Assembly: GCA_032358255.1 (NCBI GenBank)
Contig: JAULBX010005665.1
Span: 62,001 to 126,000, forward strand
Reading direction: 5' to 3'
Source of the DNA: Heterotrichella gracilis
Taxonomy: Eukaryota; Sar; Xanthophyceae; Tribonematales; Xanthonemataceae
Length of the DNA: 64,000 bases
Shown here: in pieces, positions 35,653 through 47,600 of the stretch
How the letters are laid out: each line of letters starts with the position of its first letter
Position numbering within the stretch: position 1 is the stretch's first letter
Translations under genes and position numbers: made by a program
The notes under the pieces: model-generated
The model's input: only the letters and a program-made list of their open reading frames with translations
Databases searched by the model: none
Told to the model about the DNA's origin: nothing

Positions 35653-38584
35653 CTACACAGGTAGCTCCCCTTTGACCAGGTAGATGATAGGCTCCGCCTC
35701 AACCGACTGCCGCACAATGGTGGTGATCTCGCCCTCCTTGCATGCCTGCACACAACCCCACCAACACCATCAGCATTATCATGGGTGCACCTTGGTATCA
35801 GAGGTTCAATTCAATAACCTAAGGCTAGCAGCGGCTTGTTAAGGACAGGGGTGCATGGCATGAGCTTCCGGCCAGTGCACTTGTAACAGAACAACAGAAT
35901 AAATGATGGGTGTCCGCCGCAGCAATTGCTTGCCACAAGCCACTCCTGGGATGGGCGAATGTGTGCACACGTGCAGAAAAAAAACACTAGTAGCTACACT
36001 TTGAGCCTTCCACCCTCCACCCTGCCGCCCCACCTCCAGCGCATCCTTCTCGCTCTCCTCCTCCCCCCCCGTCAGGATGACTGCAGCGGTCATGGGCGGG
36101 TCGTACACCAGCGTGTCGTCAAAGTCAAACATATCTTGGAAGGTGTCACGGGTGGAGGTGACCACCTTGACGCCAAACTCGCTCTCCCATTGCCCGTACA
36201 GCTCCTGGTAACAGAGGCTGGCCTCGTTGGGTGCCTAAGGGGAGAGTTGTAAAATGCTGGGTCAATCGTCATGCTTTCTCCAGTGTAGGCTGTGGGTTGG
36301 ATCGGGTTTGATCGAGAGGTCATGCACGCGACCAACGGGTGATCATTGATGACATGCATCAGGGATAGCGCTGGTGGCGATAAGAATCAGTGAAAGTCTT
36401 ACATACTTACAAATTAAATTTGTGTAACATATTTGGGTGAATTATAATGTCTTTATGATTGGTATTTTTATTCTTGTACATAAAGCTGAAATGCATCAAT
36501 GAAATACATACACGTGCTTATGCTGCACCCACCCTGTAGTACAGGCGCACAGTCTGGCGCAGCCTTGGGGTCAGGCCGCCAACATCCGGCGTGGACTCGA
36601 TGAGCGCCTTGGCGGCAGCAATGCCCTTGCCCTCGCAGAAGATGACCACCGTTGGGTACACGTACAGACCAAGGATGGGCTTCAGGTCAAGACCTGTACC
36701 CTGCGCACAGCCAAAGGTACGGCATTGGCAAAATTACGGGGGGAAATACTGGGATTTTTGGGGTCCAGATAGTGCTCCTGCTTCATGCCGCGGGGTCAGG
36801 TCTACAATTGCCATGCATGTGGATTATGTTATCTGCGAGGAAAGGATGTGCCAGCATGCAGCATGTTGTAAAGCATGTGCGTATGCATGTGCATTTTCAT
36901 CCGTTACTAAGACAAGCATGGGAGACTAAACGTATATTCGCACCCACATGCACATCGTGTGGGATCGTGCACAGGCCAAGCGCACAGATGCATGCCCCCC
37001 CACTCATGCAGAACCACCAATCTCCCACATGCCACAACCAAGTAAGTGCATTGCACCTGGCCCACCCCACAGAAGAAGCACGCCTAACCGTCTCACATAA
37101 CTGCCACACCTGATCGCCTCACCACACCACCGCCTCACCTGGAAGGGCCCCAGCTCCACAATGTCATCCTCCTGCAGCTTGTACACCTCCTCGGCCTCCT
37201 TCTCATCCAGCACCAGGTGCAGCTCAGCCAGCACGGTTTCATCCTCCTTCACCGTCTTGGTCTCCCCCGCGAAGATGTCGTTGCGCACCTTGAACAGGGC
37301 GGCCTGCTGCAGGGCCTCGGGGAAGGGCGCGTTGGAGACTGCGGGGGAAGCGGGCGCAGGTTGGTAAGTGGCTAAATTGGATCATTTCACGCTAGGAATG
37401 ACACAATTTCTGCGTGCAGTGGCTAGCTTGTGTGACCATGGCGCAGGGTGCACAGCCTGTGGTGCAGTGGCCCAAGGGTTGCAGCCTCGTGAATCCTGGC
37501 TGGAGCGCAAACCCTGGATACAAACCCTGAACCCTGCAAACCCTGGTGGGCAGCAATGCGTAGGGTTTGGTCGTGGGTGCTGCAGGGGGCACGCTTGCGC
37601 AGGTGCAAGTGCCCCTCCAACCAACTCCAGGAACACTTGAACCCTAAACCCCAACGGTGCGCACCGGCATGTACTCCCCTCCAACCAACTCCAAGAAACC
37701 CTAAACCCTAACCAAGCGCCCTTGCATGTGCCACTCCAAGCAACTCCAAAAACCCCTAAACCCTAAGCATGCGCACTTGCAAGTGTCCGCTCCACCCCGC
37801 TGTTGACCCGCACAGCCGCCCTCTGGCCGATGGACTTGTACGCGTTGCGCAACGGGACTTTGTCCCTGCTGATCTCCACCTCCAGCACCACCTGCCTCAG
37901 GGCTGGCGTGAGTTGCTCGCTGCGCACAAAGCGGGCTGGGTTCCAGTCGGGCGCGTCATCGGAGCAGAACACCGCCTCGTACCAGTTGTCCCTGTCTGCG
38001 ATTTGCCACAGGTCCTGCAGCATGGGCACAGCCTCGTCGCTCCCTTTGCCCAAGAAAGGCAGAAACACCAACAGGAGAGGGCCTGGGATTGTGGGAAAGG
38101 TCTCACCTCCTCTTCTCCAATTTGGACAGCTGCACACACTCTCCTGGAGGCTTCTGTCACCCCTGCTCAAACACACAGGTGCAGAGGGTTTATATGTGGG
38201 GTGTGTCACAAAATAATGCCTGAGACGTCAAACACCCCCTCCAACCCCACCTGTTCTGCTCCGCGACAAGTTTGGCCTTGCTGGCTGACACACTCTGCCA
38301 AAGCTGCGCAGGTCAAGGGCAGGTCAGTGGTGGTGTGCGATGAGACATACACAGCACGCAAAAACGGCTGGTGTACTGCTAGATTGGAGTACTTGCTTAA
38401 GAGTTGAACTCACCTCTGGCTGCTCAGGGGAAAGGCTGCAAGCTCTGCTTGTGGGGCGTTTAGCTACATGACACACAACTATGTTAGTAACGCCAGGTTG
38501 CCAGCTGAGCGCTAGCAACGACTCTCCCTTGCCTGAACACACCTGATGCAACCTGGGTTGAGCTGTCAACAGGAAAGAAGTCAT
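35653..38584 (-). CDS. Plastid-type FAD/NAD(P)-binding oxidoreductase (ferredoxin reductase-like)
   Basis: Resembles the plant family of NAD-binding domain oxidoreductases such as Arabidopsis At1g15140; the substrate is not established. ATG at 38584 starts MTSFLLTAQPRLHQ, and the next small exons are Ser/Arg/Ala-rich, which fits a chloroplast transit peptide. Inner exons: about 38249-38307 (LWQSVSASKAKLVAEQN), about 38105-38164 (VTEASRRVCAAVQIGEE), 37782-38043 (VPMLQDLWQIADRDNWYEAV), 37139-37341 (SNAPFPEALQQAALFKVRND), 36533-36703 (YPTVVIFCEGKGIAAAKALI, then RLRQTVRLYYR), 36031-36236 (LCYQELYGQWESEFGVKVV) and a last exon ending at TAG 35653. VRLYYR followed by YQELYGQWESEFGVKV is the family's NAD-binding half. 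The usual GxGxxP-type nucleotide loop reads CEGKGIAAAK, slightly altered. The intron after 37782 holds tandem copies of the exon end. Confidence 0.8.
37594..37805 (-). repeat. Four tandem units of an oxidoreductase exon end
   Basis: The exon end near 37771-37805 (SGVERTLA, donor GTGCGC) is followed into the intron by three diverged units beginning about 37716, 37657 and 37594, period 55-63 bp. Each unit contains a CTCCAAGCAACTCCA-like block and a CCCTAAACCCTAA-like spacer (plus strand). Confidence 0.85.
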
Positions 38585-39406
38585 TGTACTACAGATCGGA
38601 CGCCCGGAGGGGCACGGAGTTGCAGTGTACAATCGATGCGGTTTCGGAACTGTGTACTGATGCGGCCAAAGCAAAGCAGGCAGTACAGAACGCCCCCTAC
38701 GCCACCAAGCAACGCAGTCTGTTATCAACGTTGTATGTGCTCGATTGTGCAATGGGGAGCGTGTGCTGTTCAGAAGAACCAGTTTCGGAAGCAGCCAAAA
38801 AATGGTTTCGCCCCAATCAAGATAAGGCTTATCAAGGGGAGCACATCACCATCAACTGGAATGCAGGTACTTTTTAAAAACAATAATAAGCCTTTTTTGT
38901 CCAAAAATAGAAAGTGAAAAATAGAAAGAAACTCCCACAGAGGGTGCAACATACAAGTTGGTGTGATGTTGGCTGGCAAGGCAGCCAAATGCATGGATCA
39001 CAAGCCATAGCACAGAGCGTCTGCCGGGTACATAAGAGCGACCTTTTGTGGCAGGCGAGTGGGAGTGACAGCCAGGTGAGAGATGTTTATCAAATTCAAA
39101 GGTATGATATCATTTTGCCATAGAACACAGGCCCGCAACCCGGTTACCCCATGCTGGAACAACTCAACACACAAGCACTGTGTGTGACACCCTGTACGCT
39201 AGGGGTGCTTAGCACAACGGGGTTAGGGTTTAGGGTTTGTGTTTGGGGAGTGGGTTGTCCTCCTTGCTCGAGCCTCCTAGAAGCTTTGCGCAGTCAGCAA
39301 TGAAGAAACATAGCACCACCCTCAGTGTCACTACGTTGCAAGTGGGCAAATAACCTACCAAACCCCAGCCACAGGAGCATAAAATTAGCAACCATTGTGG
39401 CTGTTG
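38585..39406. other. Spacer between oxidoreductase start and kinesin stop
   Basis: About 820 bp. It should hold the oxidoreductase promoter and kinesin 3' UTR. A 97-codon plus-strand frame at 38584-38877 has no ATG at its start and no family resemblance, so it is not called. A CCCTAAA-type (TTTAGGG) pair is present near 39222-39238. Confidence 0.5.
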
Positions 39407-42400
39407 CTACAGGCGTTGATGAGCTTGTTGCACAGCTGCTTTTGCTGCATAAAACCTCGCAATGTCATTCTCTGTATCTGCATCCATGATCCGATGCTTC
39501 TGTGGGCTGGCCTTGTCCACAGCGGTGTTTGCTTGCCGCGAAAGGGGCCGTTGCTCTGTGAGTGGCTGCGGCTGATTGTGCAAGCTGGGTGAACGCTGGA
39601 TCACATGGCTGCTGGAGGTGGTACTCGATGTGCCCTGGATACTTGACAATGGCGAATCTGAGTCACGAGGTATACCACAGGCTTCGGTGCTGGCAATGTG
39701 GTCTTCCTCCTGTGAACTGCAGTCATTCCCCATGGGCTGCAAATCCCCCTGCAACCATGCTTCAAAGTCCTTCTGCATGCGAAGGCACCACCTGTCAAGC
39801 ATCGCCTGTATTTGCTCAACCTCGCGCTTGGTATCACTGAGCTTGCCAAAATGGGTTTTGTACGCCTTCTTCTCCTGCTCGATCTGGGATTTGAGCCGCT
39901 CGTCTTGTTCGTCCTGGCCTAGCAGGGCAGGATCCGTGCCATCTGCAATGGCAGCTGCACTTCTACGCAGCCGGAACTGCTCGATAGCAGATTTCAAGTG
40001 GCTAATGACCTGCAGCAATTGATCATCATTGTAAGGACAAGAAAAAAAAGTGGCTTTACGTTTCTATGGGAGAACTTTGCACCAGGCACACATCACACTG
40101 CATTGACCACTGTGCCCCCTTTGACAACGCATTTTAAGATAATATGTGTCTGTGTACCTGTTTGCTGGCCTGCACTTGGCCGGCCAGTTGCTTTGCATGG
40201 CTGTACTGGGATTTCAGGAGGTTTTGATTTTCTTCAATGGAGGACATGTGAGGATAGACTTTCCGGAATTCATCAAACTGCAAGGAGCAGCCAATATAGA
40301 CACTGTCAATTCGTATTTGAAGATAAATTATATGCATGCAATATAATGAGTTTTTCACATGACTGTCCGACACACTGCACGGTGCACGATTTGTTATGCA
40401 ATATCCACCCAATCATGCAGCATTATATTTAACTTCATGTCACCAAGGTAGCTACGTACGCACGTGTGCAACTGCTGCATTTTTAGACACTCACCCGTTT
40501 CCGTCGCCACGCCATGTCCTGTAGACCATGACCCCGGTGGGTACCAGTTGTGGAGGCCTTCTGGGCACCACGCTGTGCCTCAGGACTGGATGGACTACTG
40601 CTGATGTCCTCTTTGCCATGACCTTTGTTGGTAATATCAACAGCTGCAATGACCAAAACCAGGGAATGCCATTTAGTTCGAATTACCCATGAAACAGCAT
40701 GTGCTGGCATAGCTCTCAAAAAATCATTTGTGAGGCAAGCTGTATGCCCATGCATATATTCATTTACCCTTTCCCCATTTTCCACTGGTGGTCGGAGCCT
40801 CGCCATTGTTCATATTTGTGCCTGCCTGGCTTCCTTGCCTGCAAATTTCCAGCGCAGACAATGTTTTTACGACAACTATTGCACTTAAATGTGCTTGTCG
40901 TCATGCCAGATCACAAGCGCATTCACAGGTACGTACAGGCAAAGACGCACAGCAGATACAGGCAAAGACGCACAGCAGATGCATGTCCAATAGCTGCTTT
41001 TTTCGTCAAATGAATTACAGTATAATATGGTATAATAGCAAACATAATAATAGCAAATATAATGGATAGTACCTGGGACCTCCTCCGTGTGGGTTTTCTG
41101 ATCTGGTGGCCACTGCCTGCTGACTTGGCATCGCCAACAAAGCAGGATGCAACTTTTCTGGTGCTGCTGAAGGCCTCACATCAGCATTCTGTCCCGGCGC
41201 TGCAGGCCTTTTATACACAGAAAGCGCCTTGAAGGTGGCAAAGGCTGCACATGTAAAGAACACTATTTCTGGGACTGCTCTCTTCTTTGTTAACCTAACA
41301 CGGTGGCCATCAGAATTTGACGCCTAACCATCAGCCTCACCATACTGTCTGAAATGCACACAGGCGCAACTTTCTGACAGTCAGTGGACCATGGCCTTGC
41401 CTGCTTTTATGTGCATGATGCTCCAGCCAACCTCCAGCGTGGCCTCTGGCACTTTGTCCTCCAAAAAGGCCACAATCTGTTTCTCCATCTGCTGCAGCTC
41501 TGCTTGTGTCAGAGGGCCACGATCCGACTCCTCGCCCCTCAGGAGACGTATCTCTTGCTTCAGGTCTCGGATTTCCTGTTTGAGCCGCCGAACAACAATC
41601 CGCAAGTCCAGCTCTTCATTGACAGACACCTGCATTCAGAGCAAAAAATGGTACAACGCCCATGTGGATTTGCAGCTGCTAGCAAGCAATAGAACCTGGG
41701 CCGAGAGCAAACTGCAAGTTAAGCAAAGAGCGCCGCTTGTGCAAGACAGCAATGCCATGACATGCATTCCAGCAATAGATTGTGATTACTAATTAACAAA
41801 CTGAGCCTGCAGGCAACAGAGACTGCACTGACCATGTTTGTGATCAAGGCTACTCGCTGTGCAAATCTGCATGTAGAGATGGATTCCTCAAAATGCTGGG
41901 TCTCTGGTGTGACATTTGCTATCATGACTGTTTTGCAATTTCCTCCAAGGCTGTCCCGCAGTACAGTAGTCAGCATGGAGTTTCTGTATGGAACATGCTG
42001 CCTGTCCTCCTGCAATTGCACAATTGTTTTTATACGTCCTTATTGCCATAGACATCGAAAGCAAATCATGGGGCCATGGATAATTTGACGTGTCAACGTG
42101 CAAATTTGCAGCCAAGTGGATAGGGCATATATCTGCATGCAACACTGTGCACTGCCCAGCGGGTCACTCACACCTGTAATGCAATGATGACTTGCTCAAG
42201 GAAGTGCAGTGAAAGGTTGATGTATTTGGCTTCCTTCAAGATGGCGCCCTCTATCTGTGATTTGCTGGCTCTTTCAGATCCTGCTAAGTCAACCAGATGC
42301 AGCTTTGACCTGCGCACAATGTCCTCATGCGCCTGCACACATTCGTATTATTATTACGGTAATAAATAATAATATTACACCATTGTAATATTGTTATGTC

Positions 42401-43987
42401 CTCGTGCGCCTGCACACAATTTATAAAGATGTCATGTATTAAGTTTAAAAAACTTTGCACATATTTTTTTTGAGCATTATTGCATGGCAGCAGCAACGCC
42501 TGCAGCGCATCCAGCGCTCATGCGCCTCACCTTCCTGGCTTCAACATAGATGGTGAACACGCAGTGCGACCTGCTGGAAGCCAGGTTCATTGGAGTCTCA
42601 CTGACCATGCGGTTGGTGTCACCGATGAAAAGCTACAAGGCACGAGGGGCAGGTGGTGGTGAGATGTTAAATTCAAACTGGAGTCACACAGGTTTGTATT
42701 TGGCTGAATAAGATTTACTATAGAATATGTTCTGATGGGCATCGAGCAAAGACTACAGGGCAGACATGGCGGTAAAAAGGAGTTATTGCATACCAGGTTC
42801 AAGGCCTGCTCTTCATTGTTGGCTCTGTGCACAGACAAGTTCCTAAAGTGGATCTGGCCACTGTCGTCCTCCAGCACTGAGACTTTTGGCAGGTCTTCCA
42901 GCAGCTTCACTTCCCTGTCTTCATCAAGCAGGTCATAGCCAACCTCGTTGTAAATCTCCAAGTAGGAGATGTACACCTACAAAATTCACAGGATTTATTT
43001 GACAAACATTCATGCGGGTCTTCCATTTGAGCAATTTTAGCAGTGAGGAAATAGCGCAAAACGAACAAGTGCGCAGCTTGTTTCGGGATTGCATTTAGTT
43101 GGGGATTTCTGTGTGGTGATCTGTCAAATATTGGTGCACACTTTTGAGCCAAAAGTGCTGCGGTCAGGGGGGCATGAAAACCCGAATCAAATTCAGGGAG
43201 CCAACCCGGGCCTATATGCCACAGTTATTACATTATTAAAAGGCGCAAGCCTGTGTCATGTGGATGGAGTAGCTCCATAGACGTCCTACCTGGTGCATGT
43301 ACTCTGAGCGCTTGTCAAGCTCAGCAAATAACAGCGCCAGTGACCTTGGGATGATGCCACGATCCGCGTAGCGCTCTGGTCCACCCGTGATGGTGAAGGT
43401 TTTCCCAGAGCCGGTTTGGCCATAGCAGAAGACAGTCCCGTTCTTCCCTTCCAAAGTGGAGAGCACAACTGGCTTCCCTACGCGCTCAAACACCTGTAGA
43501 TGTTTACAAGTGGTTTGGCAAATGTATATGGTGGAAGACCACATAGATCGACCAGAGTGTCATGTGCTCGGTACCCTTCCAAATAGCAGTAAAAACCTTT
43601 GCAGCCTTTTGGGTTCAAGAGGTATGTAGGGCTTACCTCTTCCTGTTGGGCGTCAGGGGACAAGATGGCCTTGAAGTTGAAGTCATGCAACTCCCTCGCG
43701 TTGTTGACATATCTATGCAGCAAGATGCACGTCAGTTGCACAAAGATTGATCAGGTTTGACTCACACCAACACAAACACTGTCTATAAGCAAGATATGTC
43801 AAGCAAACAGTGCTCAATGTTGAGAGGTTTTCCTGCAGACTAGACCCATCTGCACGCACCCATGGGCTTGGTTTCTGGGGACCAGAAAGGAGACCTTTTC
43901 GTCCAACTTGTCAACGGCCAAGTTGTTATCTGCTCCCTCCACAGGCTTTATCCGCAGAAATATATCGATGTTGGTGTTTTCCTGCAT
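39407..43987 (-). CDS. Kinesin-9 family motor, KIF6-type
   Basis: Microtubule motor of a family tied to cilia and flagella. ATG at 43987 begins [18 protein letters not shown], where animal KIF6 begins its motor. Then [37 protein letters not shown] (P-loop 43398-43421), [34 protein letters not shown] (switch I), [14 protein letters not shown] (switch II), [20 protein letters not shown] and [18 protein letters not shown]. After the motor come coiled coils ([19 protein letters not shown]) and KIF6-specific C-terminal blocks [13 protein letters not shown] (about 40158-40279) and [20 protein letters not shown] with [10 protein letters not shown]. Stop TAG at 39407. About fifteen exons; inner limits approximate. 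A longer N-terminus is possible because the first frame is open upstream to about 44086. It shares a divergent promoter with DDB1. Confidence 0.93.
40934..40979. repeat. Perfect 23-bp tandem duplication in a kinesin intron
   Basis: Two identical, abutting 23-base units. A recent slippage or duplication event; no coding sequence is involved. Confidence 0.95.
42319..42418 (-). repeat. Kinesin acceptor and exon start duplicated, AT-rich spacer
   Basis: The acceptor and exon start coding AHEDI (42319-42341) recur at 42396-42418 with one base changed, both with a TGTGTGCAG acceptor. The spacer is an AT-rich stretch with short inverted repeats, not CCCTAAA. Entering at the upstream copy would read AHEDI then AT-rich sequence. 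Confidence 0.85.
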
Positions 43988-44600
43988 CGAAACTGATGGG
44001 TCCGAGCCCAGCGGGACTGTACACTGACCACTGGGGGTCCGGCAGAAGGAGACGTTCGCGGCTTCTACAACACAAATTACCACCAACGGCAGGAGACACG
44101 GACTTTACAACAACGGAAAAATATGTGACGGTAACAATTGTGTGTCACGCACTGATGTTGGCCTTGGCCGAAGACAGATTGGGCACACGGCATGCACTGC
44201 ACATGCCCACAACATCTTGCTGTGCTTTTCAGCAAGTTCGTGTCTTTCGCAGCTTAACACCACTACCTGTTTTACCCTTCCTTTCTTAGCGACGAGAGGC
44301 GGCCTGGGCTGGATGTCCTCCGGAACTTCCTACAGAATACAGTATATCCTGTCCTGGAGGGTTTGCGTACTGGGCCAGGGTCTCAAAACTGAGCCATAGT
44401 GCAAATTTGTTGGCGAACAGCAGTTTGAGTGTACAAACTGGTGGCCGTACTTTGAAACCTTCTTCTGCAGCGCTGCAACAGTGCAAGTGCTGCTCACGCT
44501 CTGCCAGGCGCATACCCATTGCACCAACCGGACTTTTGAACCACTTCGGCAATGCGCCTGTAAGCCCCCACCACCACCCACAAGCGTGAACCCCAGCAAG
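43988..44600. promoter_or_regulatory. Divergent promoter region, KIF6 and DDB1
   Basis: 613 bp separate the two ATGs on opposite strands. The kinesin frame stays open about 100 bases into it. No core promoter element is assigned. Confidence 0.5.
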
Positions 44601-47600
44601 ATGGCAAACGATTCAGGGGGCTGTGTCTACAACTACGTCGTCACTGCAAACAAACCCACTGCGGTGACGCATTCGCTGGTCGGAAACTTCACGGCCCCTG
44701 ACCACCACAACCTCATTGTTGCGTAAGTGGAGCTTGGGCAGTACTGGTGGCAATTCTGCTGCTTGCCCACTTGCTTACGAGCCTTTCGCGCTTTGCAGGA
44801 AAACCAATCGGATAGAAATACACCGAATCACCGATGAAGGGCTTAGGGTGAGTCCACGTCGCATATGCATGCATATGACTGAACTGTATGCATGCAATGC
44901 ATGCAATGCATGCATCGTGTCTGTTGCCCTGTCAACCCATAGGCTGAGCGATTTCGGTGCACAGGGTGTGGTGGACGTGCCAATATACGGCCGCATCGCC
45001 GCCATGCAGCTTTTGAAACCAGCGGTGAGTGGAACACACGCTACCTGAACCCTGCACCCGTGTGCATTGGTGTGGTTTGCTGTGTGAGGCGACGCACCCA
45101 CAGAACAGTTTTTGCCAATTTTCGTGCTTTGGGTCACTTTCGTCCTCTGTGTTGCTTACGTGGGTTTGTCTTCCAGAATGAGGCCAAGCATTTGCTGTTC
45201 ATACTCACCGAGCGATACAAGACCTGCCTGCTGGAATATGACGCAGAAACAGGTACACCCCACACCCACATCGCCAAGCAACCATCTCACCTTGCCACAC
45301 CTCTGCTCGCACAACACCGCACAACTTGAAATTTCGACGTTGTTGTGACATTGTTTGGGGGGTGACCGCCACAACCCACCACCCACCCACCCACCCACCA
45401 CCACCACCCCCGCCTCCCCCCAGAGGAGCTGGTTACCCGCGCTAGTGGTGATGTGAAGGACAAGGTGGGGCGCGCCTGCGCCACCGGCTTCAAAGCGACC
45501 ATCGACCCCGAGTGCCGCATGATTGGCCTGCACCTGTACGATGGGCTGTTCAAGGTGCGCGCCCCGTGGCCACGCGTGGTTCCTTCAATTTTTAAGATAT
45601 TCGCTTTCTGTGCATGGAGGGTCGTGACTCTGAGAGGGAGTGAGAGGACCTGTGCTCTACCACCCTAGCGCTATACAGCAGGCACTGGGTGGTGGGGTCA
45701 AGTCAGCAAACGACAGCAGTGCTTGGTGGATGTGGTGGTATGGAAATGAAGGGGAATCTGGAAGACCTGCGGCCAGAAACAGCTTTTGACACCATTGCTC
45801 CACCACCCCATCCCCACCCACACGCCCACAAATGAGTGAAAAAAAGTAACATTGGCTGAGACTCGAAAAATACACCAAATACATCCTCACATGCACACAA
45901 CAATACACAACCACGCCCGGCGCCCGCAGGTCATCCCCGTTGACGAGTGCTTGTGGAACTGAAGGCGATTTTGAAAAACCTTCCAACGCCAGGAAGAGCT
46001 TTTCACACCATCGCCCCACAACCCCATCCCCACCCCACACACTCCCCAAACACAACCATGGCGAGGGGACAATTTCCTCAAAAAACACATAAAACCCTCA
46101 ACAAATGAACACACACACATACCGGCGGCCGCAGGTCATCCCCGTCGACGAGCGCGGGCAGCTTGGCGAGGCGTTCAACGTGCGCATGGAGGAGCTGAAC
46201 GTGGTGGACGCGCAGTTCCTGCACGGGCGGCCCCGGCCCACGCTGTGCGTGCTGTATCAGGACACCAAGGAGAACAGGCACGTGAAGACGTACGAGGTGG
46301 TGGTCAAGGACAAGGTGAGGGGGGGTGGGTGTGGGTTGGGGGTGGAGGAGGGGGGTGGGATAATACTCGATTGAGCAGAATACTTTGACTCGCAGAATAC
46401 TTTTGAGTGAGCAGAATACATTGATGAGCAGCATACTTTCCTTCCAAAAAGATGCAAATCTAACCCATGGTTTTTTTTATTAGCCTTAGCTGTATAATAA
46501 TGATTTATTTAAATAATAATGACAATATTTCCTACACTGCAAATGACCTGTATTTCACCCGTTTGCGCCCCGCAGGACTTTGTGGACGGTCCTTGGCAGC
46601 AGCCCAACGTGGACGCGGGCGCCAGCATGGTCATCCCAGTGCCCCTCCCACTGGGCGGTGCGCTGGTTGCGGGTGTATCCATGGTGTCATACCTGCACCA
46701 CGGCCAGCCAGCCAAGAGCGTGGCCATCAAGACGGCCACAATCAGGGTGCGGGGCCACAGTTTTTTGTTTTTTGTGTGTCAGGCGTGGTGTGGCATGTGG
46801 TGGTGCGGGTGGTGGGCCTGTGCACATGGTGTGCGCCTGAAAATGGCCTAGAGGTGGCCCTAAAGTTTAAGGGCCCTAAACCCTAGGTGGCCCTAAATTA
46901 GAATTACAACCCTGCACTCTGTCCCCATCATCAAGCCCCTGTGCGCGTGGACGATGACGGCTCCCGCTACCTGCTTGGTGTCCAAAAACCCTGAAACCTG
47001 ACACGCACAAAAAGTCCAAAAGTCCCAGACAATAAACCTCTCAAATGTTTCTAGGCCTATGGGCGCGTGGACGATGATGGGTCCCGCTACCTGCTGGGTG
47101 ACCACCTAGGCAACCTCTACCTGCTGGTGTTGGCGCATGATGGCAACCGGGCCCTGGGGCTGAAATTGGAGCCCCTGGGGCGCACCTCCTCGCCCTCCAC
47201 ATTGGCGTATTTGGACAACGGGGTCATATTTGCGGGGTCGGCGCACGGCGACTCGCAGCTGATTCGCCTGTGCTCGCAGCCGCGGGAGGGGTCGAATGAC
47301 TACATTGAGGTAGGGGGGGGGTATTTTTTTGGGGGGGGGATTCGGTGGTAACGAAGCCTGGGTCACGTACGCGGGTGGGGATCGGTGGGAGATTATGTCA
47401 CATGGGTAATTTTATATTCAGGGTTAATTGTGCTGATTGTGGGAGGGGAGGTCATACCACCTAAGAAACGGAGAAACAATGCCCAATTGGGAGTGGTGGG
47501 CATCTGTTATTTATTCCCAGCATTGTTGCATGGGCGGAAAGCCCTTTAGGCCTTACATATTAAAATTTAGACTGTAAAGTTTAGAAACCTTACATCCTAA

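Noticed and set aside
38584-38877. 97-codon plus-strand frame with a fairly normal composition
   Set aside because: Starts at TTG, not ATG, has no evident acceptor or family, and lies antisense to the oxidoreductase 5' region. A small unannotated exon cannot be excluded.
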